Program-made: the position numbers and the translations under genes | Assembly (NCBI RefSeq): GCF_001653135.1 | Contig: NZ_BDDS01000004.1 | Span: 248,001 to 312,000, forward strand | Direction: 5' to 3' | Origin: Pseudoalteromonas neustonica | Lineage (GTDB): Bacteria > Pseudomonadota > Gammaproteobacteria > Enterobacterales > Alteromonadaceae | Length of the DNA: 64,000 nucleotides | Shown: positions 55,591 through 64,000 of the stretch, piece after piece | Layout: each line of letters opens with the position of its first letter | How positions within the stretch are numbered: position 1 is the first letter of the stretch | Notes under the pieces: model-generated | Databases searched by the model: none | What the model saw: the letters and a program-made list of their open reading frames with translations, nothing else | Told to the model about the DNA's origin: nothing

Positions 55591-55707
55591 TACATCTTTC
55601 CCTTATTCATTTAATTGAACAATTAAGCAATAAGACTATACAAGTATTTGCTGTGCTAATGAACTTTGCAAAACCCCATGCTGATATTTAGTTTTATACA
55701 AAATAGA

Positions 55708-55725
55708 CTCTAACACTTGTTAGAG
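55708..55725 (+). terminator. Hairpin after the propeller kinase gene
   Basis: CTCTAAC/GTTAGAG with a 4-base loop, 118 bases after the kinase stop. It may terminate that transcript; no U-run. The rest of 55591-55800 is AT-rich with no gene seen. Confidence 0.4.
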
Positions 55726-55800
55726 CCGATTATAAAGCCTTTAAAAAATCGATCGGCTAGCTAAAACAATCAACATTAAATATATAAAGAGCTTTCATTT

Positions 55801-56010
55801 TTACTCGGTTACGACAGGCATCGCTTTTACAGGTGCTTCGTCACTCAGTAAATATTTATCAAGCCACTGCTCTTGCTCCCAAAGTACATGTAGCAAACTC
55901 TTACGAGCACGGTATCCATGCGCTTCATAAGGCAACATCACTAAACGGGCATCTTTACCTAACCCTTTTAGTGCGGCATACATACGCTCGCTTTGCATTG
56001 GGAAAGTGCC
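55801..56010 (-). pseudogene. 3'-end fragment 1 of an S9 peptidase gene (distal copy, different tail)
   Basis: Encodes the last 65 or so residues of an S9 peptidase (FPMQSERMYAALKGLGKDAR, YEAHGYR with the catalytic His, then DKYLLSDEAPVKAMPVVTE). It is close to the C-terminus of the intact gene at 56686 but its last residues differ (DEAPVKAMPVVTE versus DDKTTDAVISAE). Upstream of the GGCACTTTCCC junction the frame meets TAA at once, so it cannot be translated as part of a peptidase. It is probably the remains of a second peptidase gene. Confidence 0.8.
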
Positions 56011-56048
56011 GTGAGATTAAAGGCGGGATCTTCTTGTTTAGTGAGAGT

Positions 56049-56081
56049 AATAAAAACACGGTATCAAACCGCGTTTTTATT
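56049..56081 (-). terminator. Terminator copy 1 of the S9 array
   Basis: Stem AATAAAAACGCGGT / ACCGTGTTTTTATT on the minus strand with a short loop and T-rich end. The same hairpin follows each copy of the peptidase 3' end. Confidence 0.7.
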
Positions 56082-56093
56082 ACTTGAATTCAA

Positions 56094-56300
56094 TTACTCA
56101 GCTGAAATTACTGCGTCTGTGGTTTTATCATCACTCAGTAAATATCTATCAAGCCACTGCTCTTGCTCCCAAAGTACATGCAGCAAACTCTTACGAGCAC
56201 GGTATCCATGCGCTTCGTATGGCAACATCACTAAACGGGCATCTTTGCCTAACCCTTTTAGTGCGGCATACATACGCTCGCTTTGCATTGGGAAAGTGCC
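56094..56300 (-). pseudogene. 3'-end fragment 2 of the S9 peptidase gene
   Basis: Same as the last 64 codons of the intact gene (56686), including the tail DDKTTDAVISAE and the stop, nearly base for base. It starts at the same GGCACTTTCCC junction preceded by a non-coding spacer with an in-frame TAA. Part of a 290-302 bp tandem unit: gene end, terminator, 40-base spacer. Confidence 0.85.
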
Positions 56301-56338
56301 GTGAGATTAAAGGCGGGATCTTCTTGTTGAGTGAGAGT

Positions 56339-56370
56339 AATAAAAACACGGTATCAAACCGCGTTTTTAT
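56339..56370 (-). terminator. Terminator copy 2 of the S9 array
   Basis: The same AAACGCGGTTTGATACCGTG hairpin as copies 1 and 3; here the side nearest the gene end is followed by a 12-base insertion relative to the other units (about 56371-56390). Confidence 0.7.
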
Positions 56371-56395
56371 CAATTTAGAGTGAAACTTAACTCAA

Positions 56396-56602
56396 TTACT
56401 CAGCTGAAATTACTGCGTCTGTGGTTTTATCATCACTCAGTAAATATCTATCAAGCCACTGCTCTTGCTCCCAAAGTACATGCAGCAAACTCTTACGAGC
56501 ACGGTATCCATGCGCTTCGTATGGCAACATCACTAAACGGGCATCTTTGCCTAACCCTTTTAGTGCGGCATACATACGCTCGCTTTGCATTGGGAAAGTG
56601 CC
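56396..56602 (-). pseudogene. 3'-end fragment 3 of the S9 peptidase gene
   Basis: Third tandem copy of the last 64 codons, essentially identical to fragment 2 and to the intact gene end, with the same junction and in-frame TAA upstream. Units repeat at 290, 302 and 290 bases. Confidence 0.85.
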
Positions 56603-56640
56603 GTGAGATTAAAGGCGGGATCTTCTTGTTGAGTGAGAGT

Positions 56641-56673
56641 AATAAAAACACGGTATCAAACCGCGTTTTTATT
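56641..56673 (-). terminator. Rho-independent terminator of the intact S9 peptidase gene
   Basis: Hairpin AATAAAAACGCGGT / ACCGTGTTTTTATT on the minus strand, 12 bases after the stop at 56686, with a U-rich end. This is the parent of the terminator copies further downstream. Confidence 0.75.
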
Positions 56674-56685
56674 ACTTGAATTCAA

Positions 56686-59130
56686 TTACTCAGCTGAAAT
56701 TACTGCGTCTGTGGTTTTATCATCACTCAGTAAATATCTATCAAGCCACTGTTCTTGCTCCCAAAGTACATGCAGCAAACTCTTACGAGCACGATATCCA
56801 TGCGCTTCGTATGGCAACATCACTAAACGGGCATCTTTGCCTAACCCTTTTAGTGCGGCATACATACGCTCGCTTTGCATTGGGAAAGTGCCTGAATTAG
56901 GGTCTTCTTGCCCATGGATCATTAGCATTGGTTCGTTAATTTTCTCAGCATGAAAAAACGGTGACATGTTTGCGTAAACGTCTTGAGCCTGCCAAAAATC
57001 GCGTTCCTCACCTTGAAAACCAAACGGCGTTAGTGTGCGGTTATAAGCGCCACTTCGAGCTATACCGGTTTTAAATAAGTCACTGTGAGCTAATAAGTTT
57101 GCAACCATGAAGGCACCGTAGGAATGCCCTGCTATCGCAATTTTATCTTTATCCGCAATGCCTTTTTCAACCAGGACATCAACGGCAGCTTTTGCACTTG
57201 CCACTAATTGCTTTCTAAATAAGTCGTTTGGCTCTTTGCCCTCAACACCTACTATAGGCATTTTAGGGTCATCAAAAACAGCAATCCCTTTAGCAAGGTA
57301 AGGCATTGGGCCCCAATAGCCTATATATGTAAATTCATACTCAGATTCACGTACTTGCGATGCCACCGCTTTATCTTTATATTCCAGTGGGTAAGCCCAC
57401 ATTAGTACAGGTAAAGTACCTTGTGTTTTATCATAACCTGGCGGTAAGTATAATGTACCTGATAACTCCACTCCATCATCACGTTTGTAACGTACTAGCT
57501 CCTTGGTTACACCTTTAAATGCAGGGTAAGGGTGCTCAAAGGTCGTAAGCTGAGTTAAGGTGTCCTTGCCTAAATCACGAATAAAAAAGTTTGGCTGCTC
57601 TTTTTTTGATTCTCTGATGGTGATTAGTTTTTCACCTTCGTCATCAAGCATCGCACGCACACGCTCATAATATGGTGCAGCAGATTGCCACAAGCGCTTG
57701 CTGCTATTTGTTTTTATATCATATTGATCTAAAAATGGTACATTACCTTGTTCTGATGCGCCATTTCCGCGTAAGAATATATAACGTCCGCCGACTACTT
57801 TGATTACGTTTTCGCCTAAATCATTACGCTCATAAATTGCATTACCGGGATCTTTATAAGCATCATTGTAGCTTCGCTCAGAGAACAAAATACGGTTTTT
57901 ATCTGCGTTACGAGGTTGGATGACATAAGTACGTAATTGGCGATCGCTAAAACGCCATTCACTAAGCAACGCAACATTATCGTTGGCCCATTCAATACCC
58001 GCAAATCGACGTTCAACTTTAGCAAATAATTTAGGCTCACGTTTAAACGGCGAACGTAAACTATAAATGTGATCATGATAAGGCACATCTGTCTTCATAT
58101 CGCCACCATCTTGCGCTTGTGCCCATATAACTTCAGCTCCTTGATCAGCACGCCATTGAAAGCTTCGGCGACCCGTTCGTACACTATCATAACCCTGAGG
58201 AATATTGTCAGCCAGAGCCTGCTTAGCAAGTTCAGCTAACGCAAAACCTCGCATCCCCAGTATTTGCCATGTTGTCGCAAAGCGACTGTAAGGTACTTGA
58301 TAGGAAAAAGGTTCATCAATGCTCGCAACTAAAATGTTCGTTGAGTCTGGTGAAATTGAAAATGATTTAAATAAACCCGCTTTCCCTATTGCTGTCGCCA
58401 CACCACTGAGTGGAATATAGGTAAGTTGACCTTGCCCATAAAATTTAAACTGTTGTTCATCAAACGGGCTCGTCAATAAATTTTGATAAGTACGAGCAGG
58501 TGCTTTTTGGCCACTACTTTGTTGGATAACTGGCACCACACTGTCTGCATCACTAACCAAACGCGACTTACCGATATTAACAGCTGCATTAGCAACAATT
58601 GCAGTACTATCCGGCAGCCATTGGTATGGTGTTGCTGTTAATACTGAATTTAATGCAACTCCCGCAAGCTCACGCGCTTGTTTGGTTTGCGTGTTGTAAA
58701 CCCACAAATGAGCCTCGGTAGGTTGCTCAACAATAAACGCAAGATATTCGCCATCACTTGACCATTTAGGTGAACGGATCACACCTTGTGGTAAATTATT
58801 AACTTCAACTACAGCACCTGTTTCAATGTGTTTTAATTGTAAGCTACTAAACTTTGAGCGAGGACGAGAGCGTGAAAAGTTAGCTGGGTTTAGTTTTATA
58901 CCTGCTAACTTCACCTCTTCTTTTGCTAAGTCGTCCAATGTTTCAACACGTTTACGGTCAAATAATGCAAGCCATTGCCCATCCGATGATAAATAACTAC
59001 TAGGCGCTAACTTTGCATCTACTAGTGCAGCTAAATCACTTGAAGGGGTTTGATAACCTTGTGTGCTATAGCTTGCACTGCTAAAACAAACACTGAGCCC
59101 GAGAGCAAATAAAAGCGTTATGCCTTTCAT
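56686..59130 (-). CDS. Secreted S9-family prolyl oligopeptidase-like peptidase
   Basis: An 814-residue exported serine peptidase. Signal peptide of about 22 residues (LLFALGLSVCFSSASYS), N-terminal beta-propeller (about 50-540; PKWSSDGEYLAFIVEQP) and C-terminal alpha/beta-hydrolase (about 560-800). The triad is intact: Ser in GHSYGAF (about 668), Asp in HGQEDPNSG (about 742) and His in YEAHGYR (about 780). It resembles the glutamyl-endopeptidase/dipeptidyl-peptidase branch and probably degrades peptides in the periplasm or outside. Divergent from the LacI gene. Three tandem fragments of its 3' end follow it. Confidence 0.92.
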   Translation of the reverse strand: MKGITLLFALGLSVCFSSASYSTQGYQTPSSDLAALVDAKLAPSSYLSSDGQWLALFDRKRVETLDDLAKEEVKLAGIKLNPANFSRSRPRSKFSSLQLKHIETGAVVEVNNLPQGVIRSPKWSSDGEYLAFIVEQPTEAHLWVYNTQTKQARELAGVALNSVLTATPYQWLPDSTAIVANAAVNIGKSRLVSDADSVVPVIQQSSGQKAPARTYQNLLTSPFDEQQFKFYGQGQLTYIPLSGVATAIGKAGLFKSFSISPDSTNILVASIDEPFSYQVPYSRFATTWQILGMRGFALAELAKQALADNIPQGYDSVRTGRRSFQWRADQGAEVIWAQAQDGGDMKTDVPYHDHIYSLRSPFKREPKLFAKVERRFAGIEWANDNVALLSEWRFSDRQLRTYVIQPRNADKNRILFSERSYNDAYKDPGNAIYERNDLGENVIKVVGGRYIFLRGNGASEQGNVPFLDQYDIKTNSSKRLWQSAAPYYERVRAMLDDEGEKLITIRESKKEQPNFFIRDLGKDTLTQLTTFEHPYPAFKGVTKELVRYKRDDGVELSGTLYLPPGYDKTQGTLPVLMWAYPLEYKDKAVASQVRESEYEFTYIGYWGPMPYLAKGIAVFDDPKMPIVGVEGKEPNDLFRKQLVASAKAAVDVLVEKGIADKDKIAIAGHSYGAFMVANLLAHSDLFKTGIARSGAYNRTLTPFGFQGEERDFWQAQDVYANMSPFFHAEKINEPMLMIHGQEDPNSGTFPMQSERMYAALKGLGKDARLVMLPYEAHGYRARKSLLHVLWEQEQWLDRYLLSDDKTTDAVISAE

Positions 59131-59267
59131 TTTTTATCCTTGGTATTTTTTATTAGGTGTGTATCTAAACATGTTTCGTAAAATCCATAAAGTTTTTGCG
59201 TTCATTACTAGGCTAAATTGCGTTAAACTCCCTAATTGGTCCATATAATCACTGTCTCGTAATCTAA

Positions 59268-60275
59268 ATGAAAAATAAAACCGACAATATAACCATTTTT
59301 GACGTTGCCAAAGAGGCACAAGTTTCCAAGTCAACGGTCTCCTTAGTACTCACTCAAAGTGACAAAGTCAGTGATAAAAGTAAAGAAAAGGTATTGCAAG
59401 CAATTGATAAGTTAGGTTATGTATATAATCGCGATGCTGCTGCACTGCGCAGTCGCCGTTCTAACTTAGTGGCGCTAGTCATCAATGACTTAACCAACCC
59501 CTACTCTGCTCAGCTAGCTGTTGGGCTTGAAAACCATATTCATGCGCTTGGTATGCTGCCTATGTTGGTAAACACCGCAGAAAGTGTTGATCGTCAAACA
59601 CAAGTTGTTAAAACACTTAAAGAGTACAACGTCGCCGCTTTTATAATGTGCCCGGCACCAGGAACTACACAACAGTGGGTTGATGAACTTATTAACAGTG
59701 GCTTTCCTGTCATTCACATCATGCGAGAAGTTCCCTTTTGTGCAGCCCCAACGATTTTACCCGATAACAAAAAAGGCAGCCACCTAGCCACCACCCATAT
59801 TCTGCAACAAGGTATTGAAGACATTGCGTTTATAGGTGGAACCGACGATATCTCAGATTATCATGAACGTTTAGCTGGTTTTAAAAGCGCCTTACAATAT
59901 TTCAAAATCAGCGATGATAAGCCATGCCTAAATGCAGTAACTAATCGCCAAGGCGGACGCGATGCATTTAACTCGCTGTATGCTCAATACCCTGATACAA
60001 AAGCAATCATTTGTTTTAACGATGTCATTGCTTATGGTGTTATTGAAGCGATCCGCGAGCAAGGCTTAATCCCAGGCAAAGATATAAAAGTTGTCGGCTT
60101 TGATGACTTAGCTGATTCATGTTTAATGTCACCTTCTTTGAGTAGCGTGACCATCAATGCAAATGAGATAGGCAAGCGAGCCTGCCACGTGTTGCAAGAA
60201 TTACTTAGCCACGGCACGCCTGCGGTAAGAACATTAATCGACGTACACCTAAAAGTAAGAGATTCAAGTCAATGA
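59268..60275 (+). CDS. LacI-family transcriptional regulator
   Basis: A 335-residue repressor-type regulator: HTH with hinge (residues 8-60, ITIFDVAKEAQVSKSTVSLVLTQSDKVSDKSKEKVLQAI) and a periplasmic-binding-protein-like sugar domain (about 65-330, LVALVINDLTNPYSAQLAVGLE, IAFIGGTDDISDYHERLAGF, VVGFDDLADSCLMSPSLSSVTIN). The effector is probably a sugar. It is divergent from the S9 peptidase (137-base gap) and overlaps the glycosyltransferase gene by 4 bases (ATGA), so it may control either or both. Confidence 0.9.
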   Translation: MKNKTDNITIFDVAKEAQVSKSTVSLVLTQSDKVSDKSKEKVLQAIDKLGYVYNRDAAALRSRRSNLVALVINDLTNPYSAQLAVGLENHIHALGMLPMLVNTAESVDRQTQVVKTLKEYNVAAFIMCPAPGTTQQWVDELINSGFPVIHIMREVPFCAAPTILPDNKKGSHLATTHILQQGIEDIAFIGGTDDISDYHERLAGFKSALQYFKISDDKPCLNAVTNRQGGRDAFNSLYAQYPDTKAIICFNDVIAYGVIEAIREQGLIPGKDIKVVGFDDLADSCLMSPSLSSVTINANEIGKRACHVLQELLSHGTPAVRTLIDVHLKVRDSSQ

Positions 60276-61492
60276 AAAAAGTATTAGTAATTGGCTATGT
60301 GTGGCCAGAGCCCAATTCATCAGCGGCAGGCACGCATATGATGTCGTTGTTAAACACATTTACAGCCCAAGGTTGGGACGTTGAATTTGCCAGCCCTGCA
60401 CAAAAAACTGAGCACATGGTAAACCTTAGTGATTTTGGTATTAGTAGTACAACTATCGCTCTCAATTGCGCTAGTTTTGATGAATATGTTGCACATTACG
60501 CCCCTGACATTGTCATGTTTGACCGTTTTATGATGGAAGAGCAATTTGGTTGGCGCGTAGATAAATACTGCCCTACAGCATTAAAAGTACTCGATACAGA
60601 AGATTTACAGTGTTTACGTAATGCCCGCCATGAAGCACATAAAGGAAATAGAGCGTTTGATCACAGCGATTTACATTCTGATATCGCAAAACGAGAAATT
60701 GCTGCTATTTTACGGTGCGATTTAAGTTTAATTATTTCCAGTTATGAAATGCAACTTCTTGGTGATGTGTTCAAAGTAGATAGCTCGCTATTACATCATT
60801 TGCCTTTTATGGTCGATTTAGCTGCACTGCCAGAGAAAACTAAATCGTTCGATGAACGTGAACACTTTATGACCATAGGTAATTTTCGCCATGCCCCAAA
60901 TTGGGACGCAGTTTTATACCTGCAACAAATATGGCCACTGATCAGAAAACAGCTACCACACGCGCAACTGCATATATATGGCTCATATCCGCCACCAAAA
61001 GCCACAGCCCTGAACAATCCCAAAACAGGATTCTTAATTAAAGGCTGGGCAGATGATGCATACGAGGTTATGCAAAGTGCACGCGTATGCTTATCACCTC
61101 TTCGTTTCGGTGCTGGTATTAAAGGTAAGTTACTAGAGGCGATGATAATGCAAACACCAAGCGTTACAACGTCTATCGGCAGTGAAGGCATGCATAATGA
61201 TCTGCCATGGAATGGGTCTATTGAAAACGATCCACAACATTTTGCTGACGCAGCTGTTGCTCTTTATCAAGATAGCGTTTTGTTTGCACAAGCACAAAAC
61301 GCGGGTGCGGCTTTATTAGAAACACATTACGATAAACATCCGCTGGCAAGTCAATTGGTTGAAAAAATTCAAAGCATCACTCAACAGCTCAAAGCTCACC
61401 GTGAAAGCAATTTTACGGGCCAAATGCTTAAACACCACACGATGCGCAGTACTCAGTACATGGCACAATGGATTGAAGCAAAGAACAAGTAA
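60272..61492 (+). CDS. Glycosyltransferase family 4-like protein
   Basis: A 406-residue GT-B glycosyltransferase. The N-terminal domain begins KKVLVIGYVWPEPNSSAAGTHM (nucleotide-sugar glycosyltransferase type); the C-terminal domain has MTIGNFRHAPNWDAVLYLQQIWPLI, LHIYGSYPP, FLIKGWADDAYEVMQSARVCLSPLRFGAGIKGKLLEAMIMQTPSVTTSIGSEG, which holds the donor-binding E of the family (KLLEAM). No signal or membrane helix, so cytoplasmic or peripheral. Donor and acceptor unknown. It is translationally coupled to the LacI regulator. Confidence 0.87.
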   Translation: MKKVLVIGYVWPEPNSSAAGTHMMSLLNTFTAQGWDVEFASPAQKTEHMVNLSDFGISSTTIALNCASFDEYVAHYAPDIVMFDRFMMEEQFGWRVDKYCPTALKVLDTEDLQCLRNARHEAHKGNRAFDHSDLHSDIAKREIAAILRCDLSLIISSYEMQLLGDVFKVDSSLLHHLPFMVDLAALPEKTKSFDEREHFMTIGNFRHAPNWDAVLYLQQIWPLIRKQLPHAQLHIYGSYPPPKATALNNPKTGFLIKGWADDAYEVMQSARVCLSPLRFGAGIKGKLLEAMIMQTPSVTTSIGSEGMHNDLPWNGSIENDPQHFADAAVALYQDSVLFAQAQNAGAALLETHYDKHPLASQLVEKIQSITQQLKAHRESNFTGQMLKHHTMRSTQYMAQWIEAKNK

Positions 61493-61619
61493 ACTAAGTT
61501 AAGAAAAAACTAGACAGGCGGGGATTAGTGTTTAAAATCGCCGCCAATTACATAGGCAATTTAAGCTACATTGTCTATATTTTTTAACTGAACAATTTAA
61601 CCTTTGGTTCAAACATCAT

Positions 61620-62846
61620 TTGAAAACCGCAACGTTTACTGAAAAACGAAAATTTATCGTTAAGCTTGGCAAAATGCTCCATAAATATGGCACTCCAGCT
61701 TATCGACTCGAAGCCCATTTAATGGAAGTGGCAACATACCTTGATCTTAAATCATCGTTTGTTATGTCCCCCACATCCGTTACTTTTGTTATCTGGACTG
61801 ACGGCCACGAAGACGAATACACCCACGTTGCACGTGTTGACCCTGGCGATCATGATTTAGGTTCACTCGCCGACACCGACGACCTTGTGAATCAGATGCT
61901 AAACGGCGAACTAACTCTGCAAGAAGTTGACCTTCAGCTTGATGCCATTTTTGTTATGCCCAACCCTTATAATAAAGTAACAACCGGTATTGCTTTTGCT
62001 ACCTCTGGTGGAGCTTTTGCAATGCTAATGGGCACTAGCTGGAATGACGTATTCTGGTCTGCGACTTTAACATTAGTTGTTTATTTATTTGTAATGTGGT
62101 CAAGCCGCTCCAAAAGAGTAGCGCACATGCTTGAACCACTCGTTGCCATCGTCTCTGCTATTTTGGCATGTGCGATAAGCGTTTACTTAGATGTGGGCAT
62201 TAATATACGGCTAGTCGTGCTGTCAGCCATCATTGTGTTTATACCCGGGCTTGCATTGGCATTAGGGCTTGCAGAACTCGCAGCAAGACATTTAGTGTCA
62301 GGTACAGCGCGCGTCATGGACTCATTTATGTTGTTGTTTAAGCTTTATTTTGGTGCCTTTATTGGTATTGCGATAGGATTTGCTATTTTCGGTCAGGTTG
62401 ATTTTGTACCGCCAGAGCCTTTACCAAAATGGACTGCATGGCTAGCAATTCTACTTTTATGTAGTAGCTTAATCGTTATTTTTAGAACTAAACTCAAACA
62501 TGCTTCATGGTCGATTGCGTCAGGTTTTATTGCTTATGGCACAAGTATTGGCTCTGCGATGTATTTGGATTACACCTTAGGGACATTCGTAGGGGCATTT
62601 TCTGTCGGTGTTTTTAGTAACTTATTTAATCGTATCGCTAATGCACCTGCGTCTATCGTTGCTATGCAGGGCCTAATAGTACTAGTACCGGGGAGTAAAA
62701 CCTATATCGGGCTAAATTCACTTATTGAAGGGCAAGATTTTGTTTATGCTGAACATATCGGGCAGCAAACATTTCTAATCTTTATGTCACTCGTAGCTGG
62801 CTTAATCTTTGCTAACGTAGCATTACCACCGAAAAAGAGTTTGTAA
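61620..62846 (+). CDS. ThrE-family threonine/serine exporter
   Basis: A 408-residue transporter starting at TTG 61620 (MKTATFTEKRKFIVKLGKMLHKYGTPAYRLEAHL). The N-terminal soluble DUF1212 domain (about 1-120) is followed by about ten membrane helices, five in each half (about 125-260 and 285-400), with the DUF3815-type second half GSAMYLDYTLGTFVGAFSVG and LVPGSKTYIGLNSL. Family members (ThrE of Corynebacterium) export Thr and Ser from the cytoplasm. The TTG start has only a weak ribosome-binding site, so the start is less certain than the frame. Confidence 0.85.
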   Translation: MKTATFTEKRKFIVKLGKMLHKYGTPAYRLEAHLMEVATYLDLKSSFVMSPTSVTFVIWTDGHEDEYTHVARVDPGDHDLGSLADTDDLVNQMLNGELTLQEVDLQLDAIFVMPNPYNKVTTGIAFATSGGAFAMLMGTSWNDVFWSATLTLVVYLFVMWSSRSKRVAHMLEPLVAIVSAILACAISVYLDVGINIRLVVLSAIIVFIPGLALALGLAELAARHLVSGTARVMDSFMLLFKLYFGAFIGIAIGFAIFGQVDFVPPEPLPKWTAWLAILLLCSSLIVIFRTKLKHASWSIASGFIAYGTSIGSAMYLDYTLGTFVGAFSVGVFSNLFNRIANAPASIVAMQGLIVLVPGSKTYIGLNSLIEGQDFVYAEHIGQQTFLIFMSLVAGLIFANVALPPKKSL

Positions 62847-63847
62847 CACACACCCGAGTCATTTAAATGCAAGTTCACATAAAACCAATCCATTGCGCAT
62901 TTACAGTGACTTGGGAGCTACTCCTAAATCTATATCAGTTATTCCCTGTTCATTAAATAGATTAAAAAGACTCATTTAAAACTTAACTTATTCGAGTCGA
63001 AAACAATCCAAATTTTATTAAATACGTGACCATTCTCGCAAAATTATATAACTTACTGTGACAATAATTACTGATATACGCCTTGTATGGGGCCAAGTGG
63101 TAGTTCAATGCAGAGCAAGTGTCGAAGGTTATCAATTTATTTATTGACATAAGATATTTTAAAAGTGGCGTATGGCTTCGCATTCCTCCTTTCTAATGAA
63201 CTACGCCAAGGCTTTTCGCTTAGGCTCAAATTCGCTTTGCGAAGAGGAGTATCTTAATTAACCTACGGTCACGTGCAAGCGGCAGAGAATTGAACCCAAA
63301 GAGATTAAAACCTTAATTTCAACTAATCACAACGTCACTCGATGTATGATATAAAATCGTAAATACAAACCATAATTAGCAACAACCCTCTTCGAGATAT
63401 TTTATCTTTTTAGTTTCATTCATGACATCTACCCTATTAATTTTTAATCAACTAGTTGTGAATCAAAAGAGAATCAACAATAAAAATCAATAAGTAAACT
63501 TAATTTATTAAATTAATTCACATAAAAAATAAATATAAAACAATTGATTTTTATGGATTAAATTTAAATTTCACATCATTTTATTTTCAATTTAGTTACT
63601 TTCATAACTATTCACTTAAATTCAAGACTCTGATTTTAAAAAGGCGTTTAATAGAGTCACAAACAAAGCAGGCTCTCGTTACTTTCTATACAAGAGTAAC
63701 TATTAACTAATTTTTTAGTGATCTGTATTTGTTTGTAAGCAGGGTTTTGCAAGATCATTCGGCTATTAAAAATGAATACATAAGTACGAATTGCAAACCG
63801 ACAATTTGATACAACAAAATGAAGTTTTGATTCAAGGGGAATCGAGG
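62847..63847. other. 1-kb non-coding region before the TonB-dependent receptor
   Basis: No convincing gene. Roughly 63165-63260 is less AT-rich and carries short dyads (GGCGTA...TACGCC; TTCGCTTTGCGAA), perhaps the remnant of an element or a small RNA; I do not recognise it. From about 63400 the DNA is very AT-rich (promoter-like), leading to the receptor start with GAGG upstream. A 78-residue minus-strand frame (63657-63893) overlaps the receptor start and looks like chance. Confidence 0.5.
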
Positions 63848-64000
63848 ATGTTAAAAGTAAAAATGAATAAACTGCATCTAGCAGTGAGCGCATCGCTTAT
63901 TACATCAGCATTAAGCCTACCTATGGTAGCACACAGTGCCGAAGCAAAAAGTACCGATGAAGTTGAAGTAATACAAGTACGCGGTATTCGCGGCAGTGTC
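63848..64000 (+). CDS. TonB-dependent receptor, N-terminus (runs off window)
   Basis: 51 codons from ATG 63848, open to the window edge. A signal peptide (about residues 1-31, LAVSASLITSALSLPMVAHS, cleavage near HSAEA) is followed by a TonB-box-like segment (DEVEVIQVRGIRGSV), which is the standard beginning of the TonB-dependent receptors abundant in Alteromonadales. An in-frame ATG at 63863 (MNKLHL) is an alternative start, but GGGGAATCGAGG favours 63848. Substrate unknown, since the barrel is outside the window. Confidence 0.85.
   Translation, partial: MLKVKMNKLHLAVSASLITSALSLPMVAHSAEAKSTDEVEVIQVRGIRGSV

Noticed and set aside
55801..56673. CRISPR-like array of repeated units
   Set aside because: Units are ~290 bp and are copies of a gene end plus terminator, not short repeats with unique spacers.
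55801..56900. Short plus-strand frames of 60-106 residues repeated across the S9 array
   Set aside because: They are antisense to the peptidase C-terminus and repeat only because the DNA does.
63290..63340. Possible tRNA remnant on the minus strand (GGGTTCAATTC resembling a T-arm)
   Set aside because: Flanking bases cannot form the T or acceptor stems and there is no CCA end.
63657..63893. Minus-strand 78-residue frame over the receptor start
   Set aside because: It overlaps a clear signal peptide and TonB box on the other strand and has no ribosome-binding site of note.

Overview
The window is AT-rich, densely coded chromosomal DNA from a marine-type gammaproteobacterium, most likely Pseudoalteromonas or another member of the Alteromonadales. 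That placement is an inference from the gene families (many chemoreceptors and GGDEF proteins, secreted S9 peptidase, TonB-dependent receptor, Att-like exporter, RhtA) and from codon style; no rRNA or tRNA gene is present to confirm it. I see no prophage, integrase, intact transposase or CRISPR array.

Layout. 1-1.8 kb: end of an unknown gene, then a QmcA/NfeD membrane quality-control pair. 2.0-7.3 kb: a tightly overlapping MacB-type ABC exporter operon with three successive membrane-fusion (adaptor) genes between the ATPase and the permease. 7.4-12.2 kb: patatin lipase, chemoreceptor, a MITE-like element, a periplasmic binding-protein-like gene with a DM13 gene, and a GFA-fold enzyme. 12.3-14.5 kb: ahpF and ahpC (peroxide defence). 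14.8-21.3 kb: small membrane proteins, two GGDEF proteins, a BMT5-like methyltransferase coupled to a Gfo/Idh/MocA oxidoreductase, and RhtA. 21.9-26.3 kb: a large DUF5916-type outer-membrane protein divergent from a CadC-like membrane regulator. 26.3-32.3 kb: ABC1/UbiB-type kinase and an AttEFGH-like exporter with lipocalin-like lipoprotein. 32.7-36.8 kb: an unknown secreted protein, a Cys-rich YidD paralog, an RDD protein, and an SDR/MerR pair with a readable MerR promoter. 36.9-46.4 kb: hybrid histidine kinase, a poly-HAMP chemoreceptor, a VC0807-like membrane protein and a triple-PAS chemoreceptor. 46.6-51.5 kb: TetR regulator divergent from an RND efflux adaptor and pump, with a perfect palindromic operator. 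51.7-55.6 kb: a giant propeller sensor kinase. 55.8-59.1 kb: an S9 peptidase gene followed by three tandem broken copies of its own 3' end. 59.3-62.8 kb: LacI regulator overlapping a glycosyltransferase, then a ThrE-type exporter. 62.8-64 kb: 1 kb non-coding, then the start of a TonB-dependent receptor.

Two families of short non-autonomous repeats (MITE-like, terminal inverted repeats, no coding capacity) are scattered through the window, mostly just beyond stop codons of signalling genes; in two cases the repeat sequence runs into the stop codon. The most unusual structures are the S9 3'-end array, the three-adaptor ABC operon and the repeat placement.
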